Below are positions 56,919-64,000 of a DNA stretch of 64,000 nucleotides, in pieces. Numbering within the stretch: position 1 is the first letter of the stretch; each line of letters starts with the position of its first letter. Below the pieces are notes generated by a model. It did not search any database, was not told the origin of the DNA, and worked only from the letters and a program-made list of their open reading frames with translations. A program made the position numbers and the translations under genes. This DNA comes from Lenzites betulinus (Eukaryota > Basidiomycota > Agaricomycetes > Polyporales > Polyporaceae): assembly GCA_022264855.1 (NCBI GenBank), contig JABYQU010000008.1, positions 434,001-498,000 on the forward strand, in the 5' to 3' direction.

Positions 56919-58046
56919 TTTGTTCCTGGGGTTGCGAGCGGGCGCAAGGGCTTTTAAAAGGAGAGTGGGGGATTATGTTTGTCGGTTGTTCTCTCGTTTG
57001 CTTAGCGAGTTTTTGCCGGCGCGCTAAGCAAGCAGTATACAGTGCATCATTGAGGCAAGGTGGGGTGGGGTGCAGGTTACACGCCTGGTTCGCTTGTTAT
57101 AAGCGAAAACGTTAGTCCCATTTTGGCTAAATCACCGTCAGTCAGCAGGCAGGAGCGTTGCTACACCTAGGCAGGTAGTTTCCAGCATTTGCAGACATTC
57201 TGAGGGTCAGAGTTCTCAGGAATCGCAGTCGGATTTGTTTCTTCCTTGTAGAGTACAGGCATCCGGCGCGGCGTTGAGTAGCGTCGGGGAGTCTGGTGCA
57301 TTTCCCGGCGCCGGCACGTGGCACGGCTTACGTGTGGTCGGCGCCTAGGTGCCCCGTCCTTCACCCATGGTCGGGGGCACGGTCGCTCAGCGTTGCCTGA
57401 GCATGCGCATACGCAGATGTCTCCGCATGCAGGAGGTTTTGCTCGAGGAGCTATGCCTCCGCAGAGGGCGTCATATTTAGTCAGGTTTTAATCGTATTTT
57501 GGGGACGCGGGGCTTGCCACATCACACCTCTCTTTGTACACCCACAGGGTCACTTGGCACACCACTTCGGTGCACCGGACGAGCATAGAGGGCGTCCCGG
57601 CTCTGTTCGACAGAAAGAGCCTATCCCCTGTCCGAAGAGCAGACAGGGGTCGACCACTTTACAGCTCTTCAAGAGAGACTGCGCCTCGGACCCTGCTTGG
57701 TAGGGCGGGCCGCTGAAGCGCCCATCAAAGATGATGGTGGTTCAGGTCCAAGGTCTCTCCAAGCTACATCTTCTAGGAGCCCAAGTCTGTCGTGCCCGCA
57801 ATCGAGGCAATTGCCCACCGCATGTCGATCGCCAAGCGGCTGAAGTCGACGCCCTCTTCGGACATAACGCTTTCCTGGCACTCGCTTGCTAGTAAAGGGG
57901 CGCCTTCAAACGACCTCACACAGGATGCGGGGGGTGAACGAAAGCCGTTGATAATGGTGCGTGCCCATGGACCCTGAAGGCGATGACCTGATTCATGATG
58001 GGTGCCAACTCTCGAGGCATAACGTCTCGTTGCCCATGATATAATA
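56919..58046. other. Upstream of the split gene, otherwise unassigned
   Basis: The first 100 bp form the presumed promoter of the split gene (minus strand). The rest has only ORFs below 95 codons with no recognisable product. Confidence 0.4.
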
Positions 58047-58048
58047 TA

Positions 58049-58859
58049 GGGCACGGTGAATTAGGATTTGGGACCTAATTCACCCTGCTAATTAGCAGTG
58101 AATCTCGGAACCCCCTCTCGGGGCGAGATTGACATGGGTGAATGACGGTGAATTACATATGCGGTGAATTACGGTGAATTACGGTGAAAATGGGTGAATT
58201 ACGAGGTGATCCACCCCACAAATCAGGCCCGTTTGCTCCGGTATCACTACATTGAAAGGGCGTATAGTAAGTAGTGCTCGTGGTTGACGCGGTACCACTG
58301 CAACGCGGTTCTTCGCCTCACTAGCAGTCGCCGGCTCAGCCTGCAACACCTCAGCGTCGTCCGCAGGGGCTATACCTGATTCATGGAATAGCTCGCTACT
58401 GAGGCAGATTATCCAGACAAGGTGGGCTGCCAGTGGCACTGAGAAGGCAATCGATCTCGGTTAATGCCCCACTAGTTGTTTAGGCTGGCGTAGGCTGGCG
58501 TACTTGAATCAAGTACAACCAGTGGCAGCGGTCGATGTCTTCGAGCGCCGGCCGCGTGCCTGCCACCGGTGGTTGACGCCCATGAAATCAGGACAACCTT
58601 GCTCTCAAACATACCAACGAAGCCATGTCGACATAGCAGAACTAAAGTAACTCTCTAGTGTCATTCACTGTCATTCACCGACGCTGAGCGCAAGTTCCTG
58701 CCCGCTGCCGGCGTGCGGAGATCGTCTATAAGGGGTAAGTCTAATTCACCCTAATTCACCCAGCACTTTTGGGCCTTTCGAGATTCACATGTGAATTACG
58801 GTGAATTACACCTGTAAATTAGCACACGGTGAATCACCTCGACCTAATCGCCCGTGCCC
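58049..58859. mobile_element. Non-autonomous TIR element with TA flanks and GTGAATTA repeats
   Basis: 811 bp. Ends GGGCACGGTGAATTAGG (left) and, inverted, GGGCACGGGCGATTAGG (right), each bordered by TA (58047-58048; 58860-58861). Both subterminal regions are packed with GGTGAATTAC or its complement, at least four copies between 58,130 and 58,200 and four or more between 58,740 and 58,850. The centre has a 10-bp tandem (TAGGCTGGCG twice, 58481-58500) and a perfect 17-bp palindrome at 58500-58516. No transposase is encoded. Confidence 0.75.
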
Positions 58860-58861
58860 TA

Positions 58862-59934
58862 CGATATATGGCCCTATCACGCTCATGGTTTGTGTGAGTG
58901 ATGAGGATCTCCACCGCATGTTCTGTACTCTTTTGTTGCGAGTTTGACACGGTTCTGACGTTACGCATACGCTTTTAACACAATGCATACGCTTCGAGCG
59001 TCAGGAATACGGGGTCGTTGTGGAACAGGCTTGCGCTGCATGGAACGACATAAGTCGTGATATGAGTCGGACGGATGTATCTCGACCTCAAAATCTGCAC
59101 ATATACTTACTCGAGCATAATCGTATGTAGAAGTATTGTAGCCTTCAATAATCTGAAAACCATTCCACAAGGGGGTCGCGCCAACCTGCGTAGAGTCAAT
59201 GGCGTCGAAGCTGAGCGCTGAGCACCTATAAGTCGCTGCATGCATATACCCAACCGTTACACCCCTATATTCACCCGCTGCGCATTAATGGCCACCAGGT
59301 TTCGCGTGCGTATATGCATATACTGGATCCACGCCTTCTAGTACGGGCCTGAGTACACGGGCGCTTGCCTGTGTGGGTGGTTGATAGCCACGTGTCGGTG
59401 GATCTTGATCTCGGCGCCTGCGTGCCGGGGCCAGACAGAATCTCGATTGGCGACTCGTTCCCCGCCAAGTCCGTCTCTCTCTCTTTCTCCTCCTCCTCGG
59501 CGTGCTGAATTGTACTTCTTCCAGTAAGACCAGATGTCTTGCGTCTTGGCCAGCCTGGACCTCCAAATATCGCCTCGCTCACCTCAGCCGGCGGGCGACT
59601 GGCGCTTTGCCAAGCTGTGAAGTTCGCGAACGTTCGTGCGTTATGATGCAGGACCACCGCAAGATTCGTGAGCAGCCTCGGACCGGGGATGATCTCGGCG
59701 TGCGAGGGGAAGGCGGCATGTGGGAAATGTGCAAATCCGGGAGATGACTGCAGCAGATTGAGGTCAGCGGCGGACGATAGACCTGACGTCAGTCTAGGCT
59801 CGCTCTCATGCGCACTCGGTGTGTCCGGTGCCGCTCGGCGTTCGCTGCTTATATTAAGTACCTCTCCCGCCTCCCCGCAGTCCTTTATATCCGCTCTACC
59901 TTCCTTCTTGCTTGACATCTACCACCACCCTACC
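58862..59934. other. Interval upstream of LANCL
   Basis: Contains the LANCL promoter with TTTATAT at 59884-59890, about 50 bp before the ATG. A 215-codon minus-strand ORF (59271-59918) overlaps this promoter; it is Ser/Arg rich with no recognised motif and I do not accept it as a gene. Confidence 0.45.
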
Positions 59935-61704
59935 ATGTCGGCTTCACGTTACATTCCCCATGGCCCCCCGACAACGACAGACCTCAAGGCCATGAGGCAA
60001 CGTATCAACCATGCGCTCATAGAGAACGTCCAGCGGGTGCACAGGCATCCGTCCTCCAGTCCAAAAGTTTATGTTGGCAGCGCAGGTGAGCTTATCAGAC
60101 ATAGCCTTTCCGTCGTCCCACCGACTGATTCGTAATGCAGGAGAGATCATCATGGACATGCGTGCCTTCGCTGCGATACCCAATCATACCTTCCCCAACA
60201 CACCCACATCTGCCCTCATCGCCGTGCCGTTCCACGAGCCCCACGACGGGAAGCATGTGTCCTACCTAGAGACAAGCATCGGCCCCGCCACCCTCGTGCT
60301 CGTGCGCCAGCTCCGCCTCCGCCAGAGCCCCGACTCGAACGCGCACAAACACGCCCGCCGCGGCAAGCTCGACTCGGAGCTGCTCGAAGAGCTCGAGCTG
60401 CAGGAGTCCTGGCGCGGCGCGGCGGACCTCATCGGCGACGCCGTCGAGGTCGCGCTCGCCGAGCCGCCGGACGACGACGGCTGCGAGGTCCTGTACGGGC
60501 GCGCGGGGCTGCTGTACGCCCTGCTCCTGCTGCGCGCCGAGCTGCTCATCACGGTGAGCTACCTCACGCACGCGGGCACCCCTGGGGGCAAGGTTGTGCG
60601 CGAGGTCGAGGCGCTGTGCTCAGACGAGAATGTCCAGGCGCTCGTGGATGACATCATGGCGCGCGGCGTGCTCGGGGCGACGCGCTATGCGCAGGAGATG
60701 GACGGCGAGGACGAGCGCGCGAAGGCACCTCCGCTGATGTGGAGATGGCATGGAACGCGGTACCTTGGGGCGGCGCACGGCATAGGTGCGCTCGGACTGC
60801 GGTCTGTTCTTGTGTGGTCGGCTGAGTGCCTGTTATTTTGGTCTGGGCAGTGGGCATCCTCCATATCGTCCTCCATGCACCGGCGAAGGTGCTCGAACCC
60901 CACTGGCCGAAAATTCTCGCCACCATCGAATGGTTGCTTGCGATCCAAGACCCTCAGGGCAACTGGCCCTCCAAAGTTGGCACACACATGACCCACATCT
61001 CCGGCGGCGCTGCAAGCCCCGAAGATTCGAAGCAGGTGCTAGTCGACGAGGAAACCGATGACACCCCGGTGCAGTACGCATCTCCTCCTCCTCATCGCCG
61101 CGCAGCGGGAAGTCATCTCACACATACTTTCATCAGGTGGTGCCACGGTGCACCAGGCTACATGATGCTTTTCTCCGCGCTGCTCCGGCGTGCCGCGCTC
61201 TCCCCCAACACCTGCCCCCTCCCAGACGCCCTCCGCAAATCCGTCGTCGCCGCGACCACGCGCGCGGGTGACCTCGTCTACGAGCGCGGCCTCCTGCGCA
61301 AGGGCGTCGGGCTCTGCCATGGGGTTGGCGGGAGCGTGTACGCGCTGCTCGCGCTCTCCGACGCGCTCGACGCGCCGCCCGCGCACCCGCAAACCCCAGG
61401 CTCGCACGCGTACAGCACGCAGGAGGTGCAGCGCGCCCCACAGACGCACGTATGGCTGCTGCGCGCGGCCCACCTCGCGGACCTCGCGACGGCGTACCAG
61501 GGCTGGACGCAGAAGGGCGAGATGGGCGTGCCGGAGCGGCCGTACAGTCTGTACGAGGGCATCGCGGGGATGTGCTGTGCGTGGGCGGAGGTGCTGCTCA
61601 GGCTGCAGAACGGGGCGGGGGGCGGGCATCATACGGGCGTGCCCGAGGCGGAGAAGCGGAGGGGCGGGATGCCGGGGTTTGATGATATCGCGCTGTTGGA
61701 TTAG
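59935..61704 (+). CDS. Lanthionine synthetase C-like protein (LANCL)
   Basis: Eukaryotic LanC-like cytosolic protein, an (alpha,alpha) toroid that binds zinc and glutathione; animal members add glutathione to dehydroamino acids in proteins. N-terminus MSASRYIPHGPPTTTDL. Repeats show YGRAGLLYALLLL, RYLGAAHGI|VGILHIVL, and the zinc-site motifs WCHGAPGYMMLF and GVGLCHGVGGSVYALL, giving Cys, Cys and His; the last repeat has SLYEGIAGMCCAWAEVLL. Introns near 60086-60139, 60784-60851 and 61074-61136. The third is 63 nt without a stop, so it is easily missed; removing it restores the usual VQWCHGAPG. An Arg/Glu-rich insert sits between repeats 1 and 2. The end is ALLD at 61704. All zinc ligands are present. 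Confidence 0.9.
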
Positions 61705-63067
61705 TGTTTCGGCTGGTTGTTTATTCTGTCACTTGTTGCTCGTCGGCTGCTCGGCTCTAGATACTGTGTTGTACTATACACGTTACTTGTATACTAGATT
61801 GTATCGTTACCCCACTCGTTTCACGGCATGCGGGCGCGCAACTAGTGCTGCTGATGCAGTCTTGCATCGGTGAGCGACTCACAGCCAAAGTACATATTAG
61901 AAGACGGAAATTAGAGTCTCTGTGCGAGTCCAGTCTTGCGTTTTGCCTCGGTGGTAGACCTTCTTGCTGTGAAACAATCATTCATTCGCAATATTACTAA
62001 TATCTGATACATCACCCGATTAGTTTGTACATCCCTAGGCACAAACACTATCAATACATGACATCTGCCGTTCCGTGCAGCGCCGGCCTGTTCCACAACG
62101 CTATGAGCCCCGTAATCCTGGCGCTCGAGGCTTAGGCGTGACACGTGCCTATCAACCACCCACAAAGTTGGCAAGCGCCCACTCATGCGCCTCCGACACA
62201 CCCTCGACTCGGCAGAACCGTGACGGTTCGACGAGTTACTGGCAGGATCGCGTAGCCATTTTTTAACAACATCAACCCTCTGGAAGCTCTCTAAACTCGG
62301 AGTATAAACATCTGCCTTTGCTATGAACGTATCTGAAAATGGCAGAGATCACGCATGCCTCGCTAATCCGAGCCAGCCCGCCGCTATACTGGCAGACACA
62401 CAGAATTCTCAAGTTTAGAGTTCCATTCAGCGAATATAGAACGAAACACAGGTCCTCTTTGAAGGTTTCAACATTGCAAGATTGGCCCTGGACAGGAACG
62501 ACCCTCGTCAGTGCCTCGACTTATCCTCCATAGCCAACACAGGGCGCCCAGGAAAAAGCCGCATTCCACACCCGTTTATGCGCTCGATACCCGAGAGCAA
62601 CATCCTCTGGTATCTCTACCGCTTGAATGTACCGCGTATCCAGCTTCGGTGGGACGTCGGGAATGTACTCGCCACAGAGATGAAGGCGCAGAATCTGAAG
62701 GTGAATCATCCAACCTCGCCCTGGCACCCGGAAGCGCATTCACAATTTGGATGGAACAGTGACAGGCACGCCCCACTCATGGAGGGACTTTGTCCCCCGT
62801 GTGCATCTCATCGTCGTTCTTGGGTCACCATTCTTATTTGGCCTGGTTGGCAGCACCACCAATTGGAAGAATGCAGTTAATACCGGTGCGGCTGACAAGG
62901 ACCTGAATTATTGACATGTCAGCCTCAGGGCCTATAGACATGGAGATGTTGGTGCGTAACCCTCATTCTTCATTCCCTCCACGCCGGCCGCTCTCCCATA
63001 CTCTTTATATCGCTGTCTGGACACAGCTCTCTGTTGCTTTGCACTTCGCTCTCCTTTGCTCTCCAAT
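61705..63067. other. Unassigned interval between LANCL and GH71 genes
   Basis: Contains the LANCL 3' UTR and the GH71 promoter (TTTATAT at 63004-63010, about 60 bp before the ATG). ORFs at 62482-62880 (+) and 62521-62739 (-) overlap each other and show no family resemblance. Confidence 0.45.
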
Positions 63068-64000
63068 ATGCCTGCTCAACTCTTGTCTTCCTCCCGCTCC
63101 GGGCAGCTGGGAGGCCTTACGCTGCGGAAGGCTGCTTTGCTCTCGTTGATGTTCTCGGTCAACTTCCGGGGGCCCATCCTAGGCGTCTCTGCCGACGAAG
63201 GGATCCTGGAGCAGATCATGGAAGGCATGGACCACGCGCTGGGTATCGACGACAAGGCCCGTTCAGCCAGTTCTAGGTCTACCTCAACGTCAATCATGAC
63301 CTCTGCTTCGTCGACGTCCACATCTAAGTTGTCTGTGACTTCGACGGGGACGTCTACAACCAAGTTGTCGGTGACCTCGACGGGGACGTCTACCACGACC
63401 GTGCTGTCGTCGTCTTCGGTGCTGTCTACCACCGGAGCACCCTCGAGCTCGATCTCATCGTCTCCGACATCAGTCGCATCCTCCGCGCCAACCCCCGACG
63501 ACAAACGCCTAGTACCTCGCGCAGCTTTTGCCCATGTCATTGTAGGCAATACCTACAACTACACTATTAACAGCTGGGCCAGTGGTAAGCAACCCGACAA
63601 TCAGTCTTTTGATTACGAATCCAAGCTCACATATTCCCCTGTCTAGACATCGCCCTCGCAGCCTCCAAGGGCATAGATGCGTTCGCACTCAACGTCGGCA
63701 GCGACTCCTGGGAGCCCTCCCAGGTCGCCAATGCCTACGCCGCTGCCGGCCAGTACAACGCCAAGCTCAACAGCACGAGCACCACCGCCACCACCACCGC
63801 AAGCGGGTTCAACACGACCGCGAGCGGCCCGTTCAAGCTCTTCCTCTCTTTCGACATGACGTCCCTCCCGTGCTCCGCCGCGACCGACGTGCAGCAGCTA
63901 CAGACGTACATCGCCGCGTACGCGAACAACACAGGCCAGATGATGTACAATGGGCGCGTGCTCGTGTCGACGTTCGCGGGCGAGTCCTGCACGTTCGGCG
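63068..64000 (+). CDS. GH71 alpha-1,3-glucanase (mutanase), 5' part
   Basis: Secreted or wall-bound endo-alpha-1,3-glucanase that degrades fungal wall alpha-glucan. The start MPAQLLSSSRSGQLGGLTLR leads to a hydrophobic stretch (AALLSLMFSVNF). About 90 residues of Ser/Thr-rich linker follow, with two near-identical KLSVTSTGTSTT units. The catalytic domain then begins: RAAFAHVIVGNTYNYTINSW, one intron (about 63586-63647), DIALAASKGIDAFALNVGSD, FKLFLSFDMTSLPCSA and VLVSTFAGESCTFG, all GH71 landmarks. The gene leaves the window here, so the catalytic acids further on cannot be checked. A linker on the N-terminal side of the catalytic domain is less usual than a C-terminal one. Confidence 0.85.

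Noticed and set aside
57760..57774. 13-bp match CAAGCTACATCTT to the sequence beside the LINE 1 poly(A) tract
   Set aside because: Considered as the missing target duplication, but it lies beyond the split gene and the other elements with no LINE 1 5' end next to it; treated as chance.
59271..59918. 215-codon minus-strand ORF overlapping the LANCL promoter
   Set aside because: No recognisable domain, low-complexity Ser/Arg composition, and the overlapping TATA region belongs to LANCL.
1..64000. CRISPR arrays, operons, ribosome binding sites
   Set aside because: The genome is eukaryotic; no evenly spaced identical repeats were seen other than the listed tandem and transposon motifs.

Overview
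The window comes from an intron-dense basidiomycete fungus, most likely an Agaricomycete. The evidence is protein-coding genes cut by many 45-70 nt GT-AG introns, plus gene families typical of these fungi: a sphingolipid C9-methyltransferase, a membrane-anchored copper radical oxidase, a GH71 alpha-1,3-glucanase and an OPT peptide transporter. All gene models below were spliced by eye; individual exon ends may be off by a few codons, but the named families are supported by several conserved motifs each.

Bases 1-39,150 are a compact housekeeping region. In order they hold the 3' part of an oligopeptide transporter (+), UTP7 (+), an AGC-like protein kinase (-), a sphingolipid C9-methyltransferase (-) sharing a short promoter with YIF1 (+), DNA2 (-), a WDR59/Sea3 homologue (-) sharing a promoter with IES6 (+), PUF6 (+), a signal-peptide/single-TM protein (-), an uncharacterised fungal protein (+), an alpha/beta hydrolase (-) and a copper radical oxidase (-). 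They serve ribosome biogenesis (UTP7, PUF6), DNA replication and chromatin (DNA2, IES6), TORC1 nutrient signalling (WDR59), secretory traffic (YIF1) and wood or nutrient use (oxidase, OPT).

Bases 39,700-58,900 are a transposon nest. From the left: a 758-bp non-autonomous TIR element with a 9-bp target duplication; a near-complete non-LTR retrotransposon on the minus strand (29-base poly(A) tract, intact 1,828-residue ORF2, ORF1 interrupted by a spliceosome-type intron); and an 836-bp fold-back element whose arms carry tRNA-like A and B boxes. A second non-LTR retrotransposon (+ strand, 5,846 bp, 13-bp target duplication) has jumped into the fold-back element. The fold-back element itself sits inside what looks like a small host gene on the minus strand, separating its start codon from the rest by about 6.7 kb. 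Further right is an 811-bp TIR element flanked by TA.

Bases 59,900-64,000 return to host genes: a eukaryotic lanthionine-synthetase-C-like protein (LANCL, +) and the start of a GH71 alpha-1,3-glucanase (+) that runs off the right edge. The most unusual local structures are a 2-nt micro-exon in the transporter, an IES6 start codon split by an intron, and the nested fold-back/LINE/split-gene arrangement.
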